A stretch of 64,000 bases of DNA from Zygaena filipendulae (GCA_907165275.2 OU015650.1:10260001-10324000), one strand, 5' to 3'. Positions 32,601 through 44,300 are shown, counted from the stretch's first letter. The notes: generated by a model from the sequence alone, not told the origin. Program-made: numbers and translations.

Positions 32601-35600
32601 GGTGTTTTCATTTATTGTCTAGTTTTGAGGTCGGTTTTAATAATAACTAAAATTTCCTATACAATTTAGATAATAAATAAATTATTAAATAAATAACAAA
32701 TTTTCAATTCAGACCTGTCGTTTCTGAAAAAAACTTTCTTTAGTTTTCCATTATCCGTTATCTTTACAAGCGACATTATAGGATTGCTACCATAATACAG
32801 GATATAATAAGAAAAATACATAATGGTGGATTTTTTTATGGCAAACACTAAATCCGTGTTGAATATTTGATCTTTGGTGTGTGTGTGCGCGCGTTTGTGC
32901 GTACGTCTGTGTGTGTGACTGAGTGCGTGCATGCTTGCATGTGTGCGTGCTTGCGTGAGTGTGTGCATGCGCACATGCGGGCGTGTTTGCGTGCTTGCGT
33001 GCTCACCTGTGTTGCTGCACCCGCACGGTGGCCGCGTAGCGCGAGGGGTGCGCGTCCATGGAGCCGACCACCGCCGCGATGGACGGCTTCTTGTTGTCGC
33101 CCGCCGGCGGGTGCGTCACGTCCACGCCCAGGAATATCACCGGCTCGTTGAACACCTGCCACCGGCGCGACACGCTCAACGGGTTAGGCATAGAATGCGC
33201 ACTTCGCAAAATGTGCAACTCTCATAAAGGGCACTTTTCATCACAAGCACTACTAAAATGAGAACTCTGTGAACCAATAGAAGGCAGTTATTTCGACATT
33301 AAATGTGTAAATACTGTCGTGGTTGAGCGGCTAGCTGTAGGCACTGGTGATTGTGAGTTCGATTTCCACCGGGGATAGGAGAATTGTAAAATATCCAAAA
33401 TGCAGTACGCATAATACGTAAATATAGGTAGTATAAATTACCTTGGGACGGAGCGAGGGCACTAGGATGGAGTTGATGCCGCCGAGCTTCACGTTGATCT
33501 TGAGGCAGAGGTTGCTCAGCGTCTGCGGCGACGTCTTGTTCACGTTCTTCGCCTGCACGCATTGCGTCGCCATGCCGAGCACCGTGTCGCCGACTCGCTT
33601 CACCTCGGCTAATCAAACAAAAGGGTAGTTTAATATAATAAAAAAATAATAGACATAATATATAATAAGACGTACATTTTGGTTTTTCAAAAAAATACTT
33701 AGATAAAGCGCATCGAAAGTTTAGGAGTGGGGGGATTCGTGACTTTACAACGTTTTATAAACTGTAGCTCGGCGTGACGTCATGTGACATATCGACTTAA
33801 TGTTTCTTCGTTATTTTTTGATTACGCAAAACATTAAATACGTGTCCAATATTTTTATTAATCTACAAGACGGACTAAAAACTATAGGCAACTTGTGGTT
33901 ATTTCGAAATTTCACTCAATAACTCTTCGTTCCGGAATAATGACTTAAAACTTCATGAGAAATCGAAATTACTATCAAAATTTGACATAAACAGGCCATC
34001 TAGGCAATTAATAGAAACTAAAAACGTTCCCGGACCCCTCAACAAAGAAGCGTAGTAACCGTCATAAGAGTATATTTTTTCTCTATGATCATACATACCA
34101 TAGACAGGCGTTTTCCCTGGTAGCACCACAACTACCAGTTGCAGCTGCACGAATGTAGACTTCAGGTATTTGAACATGGGTTCCACTTGATCTGGGCCTG
34201 TGGCGTATTTACAAAAGCACGGCTGCCCTATTATGGGCATTCCGGCGTCGTTGGATATCTTTTGTAACTGCTGTGTAAATGTTCTGAAAACAAGTTTGTA
34301 CAACATTTTAAACTACATCAAAGATGAGTGGAAATTGTATGTTTTTTGTTCTGAGTAAGTACGCATTCACCAGCGCCTATTTAAGGCCCTGCTAAAAGGA
34401 TGGCAGGAAGCAAATCACGGCACCTTTAAGTACCTTATTAACTTTTTTTTGGATATCAATAATAAATGTCAAATAATTTTATTAAAGAAATAAATCATAC
34501 ACCTATTGTCACACCCTGTGTACGATTAATGGTGAACCTTACTTGAGCGCGTCTTCTCTGACAGTTCTTTGCGGTGCGAAGCATGCGATGGCCCAAACAC
34601 GGATTTCAACGCCCATAAAGAATTGTTTTCCTCTCATGTCCCAAACACCCTGATTCGGCAACGCCTGCTGTTGGAAAATAGTCAATGTAACGTTCAGGCG
34701 ATCAGTGTTCGACGTTGATATCGACTGGATCGCATAAAAAATTAACATTCGCCCGGCAAACTCGTCTTACCTATGACGAAACGGTGATATCACTTATGCT
34801 TTAAGTTTAGAGCTTATTTGTCATAGAACATTAATGATAATATAGAGATAAATTGCACCATGCAGATAAATTTACTTCACAAATTTCGTTAAGATTTTGT
34901 GACATGGGACAATAAACCAACTTGTTATACTTGTCGATTTACAATACGACATGGAACATGGAGCTGTTTCCAATAACATGATAGGTATAATTTATTTATT
35001 TATTAAAACTTTATGTAAATCACGGTACAAAAGGCGGACTAAATGCCACAGTGGCATTCTCTGTCAGTCAACCTATATAATATTAATAATGGTGTTGATG
35101 TTACAGTGTGATCCTACCTGCCCGCCCAGCGACGAGACCCGCCCGCCGTACTGCAGCTTGGGAGGCGGCAGCACCCGTCCGCGCACCTCCATCATATTGT
35201 TTGATATCGTCAAACCGAACTCCTTCACGTACAAATCCGTGTTGAAGTTCGCCCGTCGCACCAAATTATTAATCTCGCGTTCCCTAAAGTAATTGAAATA
35301 TGGCTATCAAAAATAATACAAATATATTTTTAGTTCATGTTATGTAAAGGAATGGTTAGTATTTCATACCTGTCGGGGGCGGAACGTGCTGTTGCCTTAA
35401 TCATAGTAGACGTTTGCATGTCGGTCAGTTTCTTTATACACCTTTGACCAGGAACTATGTTACAAACTTCCAGAGGTAGGTACGTGTGTTTATGCTCCTG
35501 TCCGACTTGCAAACAAGGCAAATGAGGATACCTCAACTTCATTTTGTACTTGTCCAAGAAATACTTGGCTACAGTGCACTCCACGGTTTGTCCATTTTCC

Positions 35601-38600
35601 AATTGAAGGGGAAATCTGTAAAAATGACAAAACAATCAATTGAATATTTTTCTTTAGAATATGAAGATAAGGGCTCAATGGGAACTAATAATAATGTCTT
35701 TGCCCCTTACAATAAAAATAAATTCTAAGCTACAAACATAATGTGATGTAACTAGGTAGCTAGTGTGGTGGGGAAGCGGTGATGTACGCAGCAGAGTGGC
35801 AACACTGGATGACATTACTCACCACACTTTGCCATACTATGAGTATATTTTGTTGACAGTTTCTTGGGTTATTAGTGTTATTACTGTTATATTAAATGAA
35901 AAAACAAAATTAACTTACGATTGCATTTGCGCGGGCCTTCGAGTTACATTGCACACTCTGTACTTTCGTTTCATGGTACCACAGTGTGTAATCTCAATCT
36001 TAAGCCCTTTAATTTCTTTTGTGAACTTGACCCGTTGTGAGTCTGTCAATGGTTTTCTTTGGTCATTGATGTCTCGTATATCGAGCACTTCACACATAAA
36101 CTCTATGACTGGTTGAGCCTTATAGAAAGCAGTGGCAGATACTGAAATAATAAATTATATCAACTATATTAGTGACTGAATGAATAAGTGAGTGATATTA
36201 AGCATCAATGAAGAGATGGGACGCAAAGCTACTAAGGATTTGATTGAAATTACAACTAGAGCACTCTCTAGTTGCTATTAAGATAATTCAGGAGCTATTC
36301 ATAGTACTAGCAGAATACGACCAATGATTTTTTGAATTTATGTCTGGTTTATGTTTTTAGGTAAATCATACAAAATCTACCAGTCTGATTAGTGTGAAAC
36401 TTAGTGTTTAGGTAGCTTATCTTCCAGGTCATCCAGGATACTTTTTATGTCCCTACTGATAAAATCCCTAAACTGCCACACTCAGAACAGCGGAAATCAA
36501 CTAGTAATTACGAAACAATACTATGCAATGTTTTATCCTCTATGCAACAAGATTAGATTTATTATACCTATAATAACCTAAAATCAGTAATCACATAACA
36601 TTTGACACTATATTTTTTCTAGGGAAAAGTTTAATATTATGGTATAGTATACACATAGTAACTAATTATTGCCTCAATAGTAATGAATTTCCTGTTAGAT
36701 AAAATCCAAAACAACTGAAAAGTATGTATATTATATCAGGGAAAAATATTATTATAACAATATGGCGATAGCAAATACTACAGAAAAAAAATCCCATACC
36801 AATACATCATTTTAATTCCTGTCAAAATTTGAGAGGTTATTATATTGGGACCTTATAATTTGACATCTCTGGAATTCTCCAGAAATAATTAATTTTACAT
36901 AATTTTACTAGCTGCACCCTGCAGTTTCTGGGATTCTGGGATAAAAAGTACCCTATGTCTTTCTCTGTATTCCTGACAAGGTGTATACAAAACTTCATGA
37001 TGATTGGTTGAGGTGTCGTTAAGGTACATACATGTCCATAAGGTGGTTGTCGTTAAGGTGTGAAAGCCTAACAGACAGAGAGACAGAGTTACTTCCCCAT
37101 TTATAATATTAGTAGGGATAGTAGGGACTATTATTTAGTACTAATAACTATGTTCTTTGTGTGATGTAACTAAAATTTTATACTATACCATCTATGTTAA
37201 GCATCATTTTCCATTGACTTGGCCTAACAGACTGGTGAAAACCAAACCAAACCTCCCGACCACCACCCAAAGGGTGATAATATCCATCGGGAGTTGAGAA
37301 AAATGATCTTCCAACTGGTGTGTACATCATTGAGGGCAAATGCCGCATAACAACATCCAAAGCCAATATGGCATCATATGGAATCTGCCTAGTGCGGCCT
37401 TCTAACGCTTCTTCTAAAGCGAACAGCGATACCTAGAACATTTTCATTATTTGATTGACAGTTTAAAAAAATATATTTTGAAACAAACATTTTATGAAAA
37501 CAATGGGAGAACATTTTAGTTTTGGATATCATTTGACTTAACTCACACAATTATCATACGTTTGTCTATAAAATATAAATTTATTATTCTTACCTGGGCG
37601 ACCCATTTAATTGTCACTCTAAATATTCTATCTTTGCCTTCTCCAGGTAATATGACCTCCAGTTCCACTTTTTCATTTCCAATAGGCAATGGATCCCTTG
37701 TATAAAGGTTATTTCTACCATCAAACACGGGCTTCAATGCACCAAATATTTTATTGTAACAATGTACCATAGTTTCAACAATTTCTCTATTTACCTATTC
37801 AAAAAAATCTATAATTAGAATTTTACTAATAAATGTGTACCAGTTATCATAAAATTAATAATTTTATTTGTTTATTATCCTTACTTATTATAAAACAAAG
37901 TCGTCGTGTTTGTCTGTCTGTCTGATCGCTATAAACTTAAAAACTACTGAACGGATTTTCATTTGGTCTTTACTAATAGATAGAGGAAATCAAGAGGAAG
38001 GTTTATAATTATAGTTTATCCTGAAATATTCCTGGGAGAACTCTGAAATTATCACAGGTGCAACCGCAGGGGACAGCTAGTTATTAGTATTTGATAACAG
38101 ATCTACCTGAAACTACTCCTAACTGTATATAAATAAGCAATAGTATGTTAACCCACACTGGAGAAAAATCAGGTAAATTTTAAGTAGGTAAGTGCTTTAA
38201 AATCTAATATATAAAATTCTCATGTCATAATGTTCGTACGCATACTCCTCCAAAACGGCTTGACCAATTCTCATGAAATTTTATATGCATATTCAGTAGG
38301 TTTGAGAATCGGCTACTATCTACTTTTCATCCCCCTAAAGGGAGTTCCTGCAGGAATTCCGAAACTCACGCGGGTGAAACCGCGGGGCACAGCTAGTATT
38401 TTATAACATTGTACAACTCTCAATAAAGCATTCTATACCAACAATTTAATTTTATGGGTTAACACGTTATTGCTTATTGGTGTCCAACTAAACTATAAGC
38501 TTGTATGTAGCAAAATAGTTCAGGTTAAGTTTGGCATAGCCTATGTAATACTCATGAATTCACTTATCACATATTATAATTCTTTTTTTCTAAAAGTTTA

Positions 38601-39265
38601 CTGGAGAAATTGTTTTAATAATAATCTGTCAATGTTATTTACTATTTATCATTCAATAATAGGATATAAGTATAGGTATGTTAGTAGTTTAAAGTAATAT
38701 TTGTAGCATAATCACTAACCTTTCTGGGGCATTTGTCAGGTTGTATATTGACATCGTAGTGATGTACAAAGCCCCTTGGCATTGATATCTGGAAGTGGTT
38801 AGCACGAAGCATAATTGGCCTGCCCTCGTGACCAAGATTAGGACGACGAGGACATGTGAGCACCGGTATGTCTGGAGGAGGCATGGTCACAGGTGACACG
38901 AGGGCCATGGTGCCTGTGCCAGTGGGCACTGCCGCAGCAGACGCTCCTGTGGCCGCCACCGTGCTCGGTGGCCCCATTGCTGTACCTGTTGCACCTGCTG
39001 CAGCACTCACACTTCCCGACACACCCACCGCAACACTGCTCGTCTCCCCCGCTGGAGCTAACCAAAAACAATTAACCGATCAAACATCACAAAAATTGTC
39101 AACACAACATCATAGTTTTATCGACAGTAAGATTCAAACATTCTACTTAGAAGCTTTGCCTCATAATATTAAAATTTAGGGCAATCAAACAATGTAGGTC
39201 CAAATAGCGTGTTTATTGTTTGAGACGTCTTTTTATAGATACTTACGTTGCCCAACGGGGAACAT
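29660..39265 (-). CDS. Argonaute-1 (miRNA-class Argonaute)
   Basis: Fourteen coding exons on the minus strand: 39247-39265, 38720-39057, 37594-37794, 37189-37432, 35919-36141, 35370-35615, 35118-35283, 34543-34667, 34099-34283, 33442-33608, 33007-33155, 31624-31801, 31008-31199, 29660-29968. Together 2742 bases, 913 residues, from MFPVGQ to [12 protein letters not shown]. AGO1 loads miRNAs into RISC and silences mRNAs in the cytoplasm. After an Ala/Gly/Thr-rich N-terminus come the N domain, PAZ (about residues 270-395, with [20 protein letters not shown]), MID and PIWI. The PIWI tetrad is complete: D650 ([10 protein letters not shown]), E690 (RQEIVHEM), D723 ([10 protein letters not shown]) and H861 (AYYAHLVAF). 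The 3'-end motif [20 protein letters not shown] is diagnostic. Residue 649, just before D650, is Val where I recall Ala in fly and human. The acceptor at 34668 is a tandem CAGCAG, giving 913 or 912 residues. Confidence 0.97.
29996..30384. mobile_element. TIR element in the last AGO1 intron
   Basis: The left end (ATGTGGCTAAATTTGCTGC, then TTTACAGGGCTGAAAGTATA) pairs with the right end (TTCAACCCTGTAAATATTTG, then TTTTGCCACACCTTATAT). A larger copy with the same ends and shared interior (a GGTTGATTTATTTTGTTT segment, reversed) is at 54344-55750. Confidence 0.65.
30763..30983 (+). mobile_element. Helitron-like element in an AGO1 intron
   Basis: Second subfamily (CGCGGTTTTCACCAATAAAT). The 3' end is ACGCCGAAACCGCGGGGGAC with a mutated terminus (AAGTAGT). 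It ends 25 bases from an AGO1 exon, so it lies next to the splice donor of exon 13. Confidence 0.65.
31253..31406 (+). mobile_element. Truncated Helitron-like element in an AGO1 intron
   Basis: Third subfamily (AAAATGAATTGCTGTTCGTT, then AAACTCGAGAATGGCC) ending at CACGCGGGTGAAACCGCG without the CTAG terminus. It is followed by a GATAGTTCAGTGGC stretch that looks retroposon-derived. Confidence 0.6.
32395..32560 (+). mobile_element. Partial Helitron-like or related repeat
   Basis: CTGTCTGTCTGTCTGTTCGC, then GATAATCTCC and ACAGAACGGATTGTAATG, matches the 5' half of the second Helitron-like subfamily. No hairpin end is found. It lies in the intron between AGO1 exons 31624-31801 and 33007-33155. 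Confidence 0.4.
32874..33003. repeat. Alternating purine-pyrimidine tract at an AGO1 splice donor
   Basis: About 130 bases of TGTGTGTGCGCGCG, TGCGTGCATGC and similar units. It lies inside the intron and directly touches the donor of the exon 33007-33155. This composition favours Z-DNA. It produces spurious His/Thr-rich and Cys/Val-rich ORFs. Confidence 0.75.
33316..33400 (+). repeat. tRNA-derived SINE-like fragment
   Basis: GTGGTTGAGCGGCTAGCTG resembles an RNA polymerase III A box, and GTGAGTTCGATTTCC, 30 bases on, resembles a B box. There is no complete cloverleaf, so a SINE head is more likely than a tRNA gene. It lies in an AGO1 intron. Confidence 0.45.
33640..33885. mobile_element. MITE of the AGTCCGTC family, copy in an AGO1 intron
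   Basis: Right end AATCTACAAGACGGACT preceded by ACGTGTCCAATATTTTTATT; centre GATAAAGCGCATCGAAAG and GTGACGTCATGTGAC. The left end is degenerate. Confidence 0.5.
34990..35075 (-). repeat. Retroposon tail fragment
   Basis: ACAAAAGGCGGACTAAATGC, CACAGTGGCATTCTCTG and TCAGTCAACC match, in reverse, the stretch at 12866-12950. It lies in an AGO1 intron, 43 bases from exon 35118-35283. Confidence 0.5.
36908..37119 (-). mobile_element. Helitron-like element in an AGO1 intron
   Basis: Minus orientation: CTAGCTGCACCCTGCAG at the left, TTATAATATTAGTAGGGA at the right. The hairpin is partly lost. The body has GATAAAAAGTACCCTATGTC, then TTCATGATGATTGG. The rest of the 36142-37188 intron is AT-rich with nothing recognised. 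Confidence 0.65.
37880..38080 (+). mobile_element. Helitron-like element in an AGO1 intron
   Basis: Second subfamily: TTATTATAAAACAAAGTCG start, TGTCTGTCTGTCTGATCGC, ACTAATAGATAGAGG and end CACAGGTGCAACCGCAGG, then ACAGCTAG. Confidence 0.7.
38203..38396 (+). mobile_element. Helitron-like element in an AGO1 intron
   Basis: Close relative of 27823-28001 (AACGGCTTGACCAATTCTCA, then ATGCATATTCAGTAGG) with a good 3' end: ACGCGGGTGAAACCGCGGGG, then CAGCTAG followed by T. Confidence 0.75.
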
Positions 39266-39512
39266 TATGGTATTAAAATTAAACTACAAAAAAAACACAA
39301 TTAACTAAAATTTATACAATACAGTAATGTTTTTTACAAATTTTGTTACAATGTGAGAAGCGAATGAACTATCCTTTTGTTTGACGTGATAGGTACGCTG
39401 ACATTTTGACTAGTGTTACCAATTCTTGAAAATATTTACCCAAAGGTCAAAAGACAAAAACCCCTAGATCCCCCTAAATAAAATAATAATATTACTACAA
39501 AGTTTATGACGC

Positions 39513-39941
39513 AAAAATTTTAACAAAAAAATTAAAACCGACTTCCAAAAACACAAAACTAAAAAAGCTTAAAAATAAAAAGCTAAAAATAACAAAATAC
39601 AGATATAATCCAAAAGACAAAAACACACGTAATATTATTATTGGTTTGTGCTACCACTGATCGGTTTGAATTCGGTGACAAGCCCGCTGGTATCTGCCCA
39701 CTTGGGTTGTTCTGCTCACGAAGAGCTGGTGGCGGGAGTCGATTTAGCCCATCTACACCATCCATATTTGGCTTGTCACCGACTTCATACCGATCAGTGG
39801 TAGCACAAACCAATAATAATATTACGTGTGTTTTTGTCTTTTGGATTATATCTGTATTTTGTTATTTTTAGCTTTTTATTTTTAAGCTTTTTTAGTTTTG
39901 TGTTTTTGGAAGTCGGTTTTAATTTTTTTGTTAAAATTTTG
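39513..39941. repeat. Near-perfect large palindrome
   Basis: Arms of about 175 bases around a loop of about 80. The arms begin AAAACCGACTTCCAAAAACA, run through TATTATTGGTTTGTGCTACC and end near CGGTGACAAGCC. The similarity is so high that each strand gives almost the same spurious ORF from both arms. It begins 248 bases upstream of the AGO1 start codon. Confidence 0.9.
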
Positions 39942-40154
39942 TTTATTTTTCGCTTTTAAGTGACATAGTTCGTAATTACTCTAAGTTACAATAGCCTAAT
40001 TTCAACTGCTTATCGCCTTTTACAAAATATTGCTTTTCCCGACGCAGGGACGTTAATTATTGAGGAGTTCTCCTAGTACATCACCAACAGTTCCACTACA
40101 CCATATACATTGTGACGAGCATAAATTGTTTAGAAACCATATTAAAGTTAACGA

Positions 40155-40700
40155 ATCAGAATCTGTGAAATACCTATTATTTAGTAGTTCTGATGACCAT
40201 CTGTGGTCTTCATCATCAGTTCCACTTCTTCAAATTTTACTTTCCGAAAGCAAATAAACGATTTACTATAAAAAATCCAAAAATCGCTATAGGTGTACCT
40301 ATAATATTTGAAGAGTTCCTTCGATTACTCCAAGATCCCATCATCAGATCTCGACTTGGTGACAATGGAATCAATTTGGGAGTATCCCCTTTCAAACAAA
40401 AAAACAATTTTTGAAATCGCTCCAATCGGAACCCGTGAAATACGTATTATTGTTGAGTAGTTTCGATGACCATCTGTGGTCTTCATCATCAGTTCCACTT
40501 CTTCAAATTTTGCTTTCCAAAAGCAAATGAACGATTTACTATAAAAATACCCAAATCGCTATAGGTGTGCCTATAATTTTTGAAGAGTTCTCTCAATTTC
40601 TCCAAGATCCCATCATCAGATCGCAACTTGGTGGCAATGGGACCTAATTGGGAGTAAACCCTTTCAAACAAAAAAAGAATTTTTCAAATCGGTCTACCCG
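40155..40700 (+). repeat. Two tandem units of about 270 bp
   Basis: GATGACCATCTGTGGTCTTC, then ATCATCAGTTCCACTTCTTC, occurs at about 40192 and again at about 40466. Each unit continues through ACGATTTACTATAAAAA and CCAAGATCCCATCATCAGAT. The outer sequence ends in TTTTTGGAAGTCGGTTAAAA at about 40827 and resembles 1640-1880. Confidence 0.7.
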
Positions 40701-40722
40701 TCTTCGAGTAATCGGTGAACAT

Positions 40723-40727
<5 letters not shown>

Positions 40728-40776
<49 letters not shown>
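40728..40776 (+). repeat. Poly(A) run
   Basis: About 49 consecutive A, following GTGAACATACAT within the repeat that ends near 40827. The length in an assembly is probably unreliable. Confidence 0.8.
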
Positions 40777-40777
<1 letters not shown>

Positions 40778-41129
40778 ATACATACAATCGAACATAGAAC
40801 CTCCTCCTTTTTGGAAGTCGGTTAAAAATATACTTAATACAAAGATTTTTGTCTTACTTTCAAAATTATTAGGGTAAAAATATTGGTCGAATAAAAGAAA
40901 AATATATCGAAAGCAAAAATTATCTCTTTATTTATTTTACAAAATTTTTTGGTAATTATGAAATTCTTAATTTTGAACAAACAGCTTTCTTATTGATCCA
41001 GTAATAATAACAAGAGACTTTTATAAATTTAAACTTTGTACAAATTTGTTACTAATTTAGTATTAATATACTTTTAAGTTCCGATATAAGCTGCGACCAG
41101 TCAGCTGCTCTACGGTTAAGAAAGTTGCA

Positions 41130-41300
41130 AAATGCATCTCACCAATGCATTTCGATGTAAATAACTGGAAGAAGAAATATACCACTGAATTGACTATATG
41201 GACTGAGTTTCTTACTGTCTTCCCCGAAAGGGGTAAACTCTAAGTAGTTTGTGGGTAAACTTCACCAAAAAAAAAAATTGTGAATGTGAAGTGACATTGG
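41130..41300 (+). repeat. Promoter-proximal repeat copy upstream of mRpL53
   Basis: AATGCATCTCACCAATGCAT, TTCGATGTAAATAACTG, TATATGGACTGAGTTTC, CCCCGAAAGGGGTAAAC and CTTCACCAAAAAAA match the right arm of 57142-58475. It ends about 80 bases before the mRpL53 ATG, in the same orientation to that gene as the pps-side arm has to the pps-like gene. Confidence 0.65.
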
Positions 41301-41377
41301 CTAAACCACCAAATTTTCGATTCCATAAAGATTACCAATATCGATTTTCTGGTTCCTGAAATTTCGGTCGGAAAATT

Positions 41378-44300
41378 ATGTCTATCCCATACAGTGGTAC
41401 TATAAGAAGATCAGGAGGCGTTGTATCTGCAATCGGGAAACAATTGAGAACCGTAAATTTAAAAGCAGCCAAGAGGATTACTGTAAAATTTGATCCTTTC
41501 GGAGACAACGTTACTCACACACGGTATGTAACATTTTAGAAATTAATTCTTTGTAAATAGAGAAAATATTAAATTTTCCTATGTAATAATTACCTACATT
41601 TCATTTTCCATCTTAAATTTATCCTGACAATCATGATAATCTTTGTCCCTATTTCAGAAACTTTCTGCATTACTTAAGCTCTCCAAAAATCGCTCTGACG
41701 AATCCCAATTGTGTGTTGAAAACTGAAATTGTTTGTGATCGTCAAGAGCCTACTGTGGATATATCTATTGTACCTTCAATTGCAGGTAAAGGACAGTTTT
41801 GTTTTTATTTTTTAATTTATTATATTACCTAGCTGTTCCCTGCGGTTTCACCCGCATAAATTTCGAAATTCCCACAGGAGTATGCCTTTCTTTTCACCTC
41901 TGACAATGAGTTCCTATGTAAAATTTCATGATTATTGGTTAATTCAATTGTGAATATTTAATAAAAACACATTTTAATTATTATAAATTAGCCATAGAAT
42001 TAATTATTTTTCATTACTCATACTCGGAAAGTAGGTCTGAAGTTGCCTGAGAAGCGGGTTGAAAGTAACCCTTTTCAGCCCTAGGGAGAATCGCTTTCAA
42101 CTGACAACTGTCAAATTATTAAAAAAAACTAGGTCTATTTTCACATTTCTTTTGAACCATGTTCCAACTTTCTATACAGCCAGCGCGATGTAAAATTGAA
42201 ATAACGTAAAGTTTAAGGAGGTATTAATTAAAATAAAATTCACTCATTTTTTCTTTAGCTAATTCCTATTTTTATTTTGACTTTCCTTGCATTCGTAATG
42301 AAAAGCACAGTGTTACCCTCGGGAGAAAGACTTATTTAGTCCCTCGATCTATTAGCGCCCTCGCTACGCTTGGGCGCCAAACCCCGTCTCGGGACTAAAT
42401 AAGTTACTTTCACCCCTAGGATAACAATGTACTATTAATACCCATCTAACACTCCCTGTAACAGTGTCATACTAACTCAAATTTGACATAGTAGGTCAAG
42501 CTAACAGTGTTGTGAAACATGTGGCTAAGAGGTTGTGGTTTCCTGCACACTGTGTGAAGAGATGTCAGGGTCATTTCTATTTGTCAGCACTGGGAACATT
42601 AAATGTGGGAACAAAATATGGAATGACCTCTGGTTCTTTGTCTTGTCTGAGACCTCTGGGTATCATGACACTCAATCTGATAAGTGATACAATATACTAT
42701 ATAATATTTATTTTACACTCCTAGACCTCTGACATCTAGACACGCGGCCGCGTCTCAAGCCAAAGTTCAAGCTGACAGAACTGGCGAGCAGCACCGTGTG
42801 TAATATTACACGAACCATTTGGAGCCACTTTTCACCCCCCTATAATTCAAAAACTATTTAACATCACATGTCAAATTTGGCTCATATATTAAGACTTGTG
42901 AGATAAATATATCTCCAAATTTCATAAGCACACCTCAAACGGTTACTTAGATATTAACATCCAAAAATTTTTACCACTGACTGACCTATAGACCAAAATT
43001 ATAACGTACTTGGCGTAATGGCCTAGGAACTTGATATTTGGCATCAAGGTAGACTTTTAGGCGTAAACAAAGGGAAAAATCTGAAAACTGGAAAACTTAC
43101 ATAATTAATAATAATTATCAATAAGTTAAGTTTTTAGATTTTTCCAATCAAGAAGGTAATATAACAATGTTAAGTATTGTAGTATGCTACTGGCTAATCA
43201 GAATTTTGAAAATACTCTTAATGATGTATTTTACGTCACTCAATTAAACTGAGTCAAATACATTCATTGTCAGCGCAAATTTTCCTATTTTCTCTATACT
43301 AATATTATACCAACCTGTCAACCTTACGATACGCACACACGTACAACACGTGTACGTACAAGCCGGCTGTCTTGTTGGAAAGTTGAATCAGTTCATTTGT
43401 AAGAAGTGTCACCAGATGATAATACCTAAAGAGGAAAAATTTGTGGTTATGTCTCTTTGTAACGAGTAAACTCAAAAACTATTGGACCGATTTCAAAAAT
43501 TCTTTCACATATAGGTAAGAAGCTACGGTAGTCCTGAGTGACATAAATATAAAACGAGTGGAATACCAACCTTAATTTGTTTTAAATCCAAACATATTAG
43601 TTTCAGTATGTACTTACTACCCCGTAAACGGAGGGAAATACAATAGATTAACAGAAACCATTTGGTATTAATTTTATTATGAACAAGTACCAAATACCTA
43701 CTAGTAATTTCTGTACAAAAAGTAGTGATATCCCATCAAAACATAAATGTGAAAGTGGAAGCCAAAGTTAGTGCTTAGTTGTCGACTTCGCCGACAAAAG
43801 AATTGATATCTAAATAGGTGCCAAGTTCTGTAGATAATCCTGAAATATATTCAAAGGAGCATACAACTTGGCTAGTTTTCACATTCAAGTTATCTTTAGC
43901 TAGTCAAATTATGTATCTTTTTTATATTATTATGAGCAAGTTACTGTTTTTATACTGTGAGGTCAATAGATCTCACCCCTTTAATATTTGGTTTGCTGGT
44001 AAAACAAGCCAATATCAAAAATATTTATAGTATAGTTTTTAACCAAATATAACTAATAACTAATAATATATAATAATAAAATAATAAAAAAAAAAAATAA
44101 TAAATAATAATAATTAATTAAAAATTAATTAATTGTGTAAAAATTAGCTAAGTTGTATGCTCCTTTGAATATATTTCAGGATTATCTACAGAACTTGGCA
44201 CCTATTTAGATATCAATTCTTTTGTCGGCGAAGTCGACAACTAAGCATAAGCTTAATACTGACTTTGGCTTCCACTTTCACATTTATGTTTTTGATGGGA

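Larger units (their letters stand above)
39266..41377. promoter_or_regulatory. Divergent spacer between AGO1 and mRpL53
   Basis: The AGO1 ATG ends at 39265 (minus strand) and the mRpL53 ATG begins at 41378 (plus strand), so both promoters should lie here. The spacer also contains a 429-bp palindromic element, a tandemly duplicated repeat with a poly(A) run, and a repeat copy that ends about 80 bases before the mRpL53 ATG. No core promoter motif is proven. Confidence 0.5.

Noticed and set aside
32848..33162. His/Thr-rich minus-strand ORF and Cys/Val-rich plus-strand ORFs
   Set aside because: They are translations of the TG/CG low-complexity tract plus an AGO1 exon in wrong frames.
39583..39871. 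Two almost identical 76-codon ORFs on opposite strands
   Set aside because: They arise because the arms of the palindrome are the same sequence; there is no protein feature.
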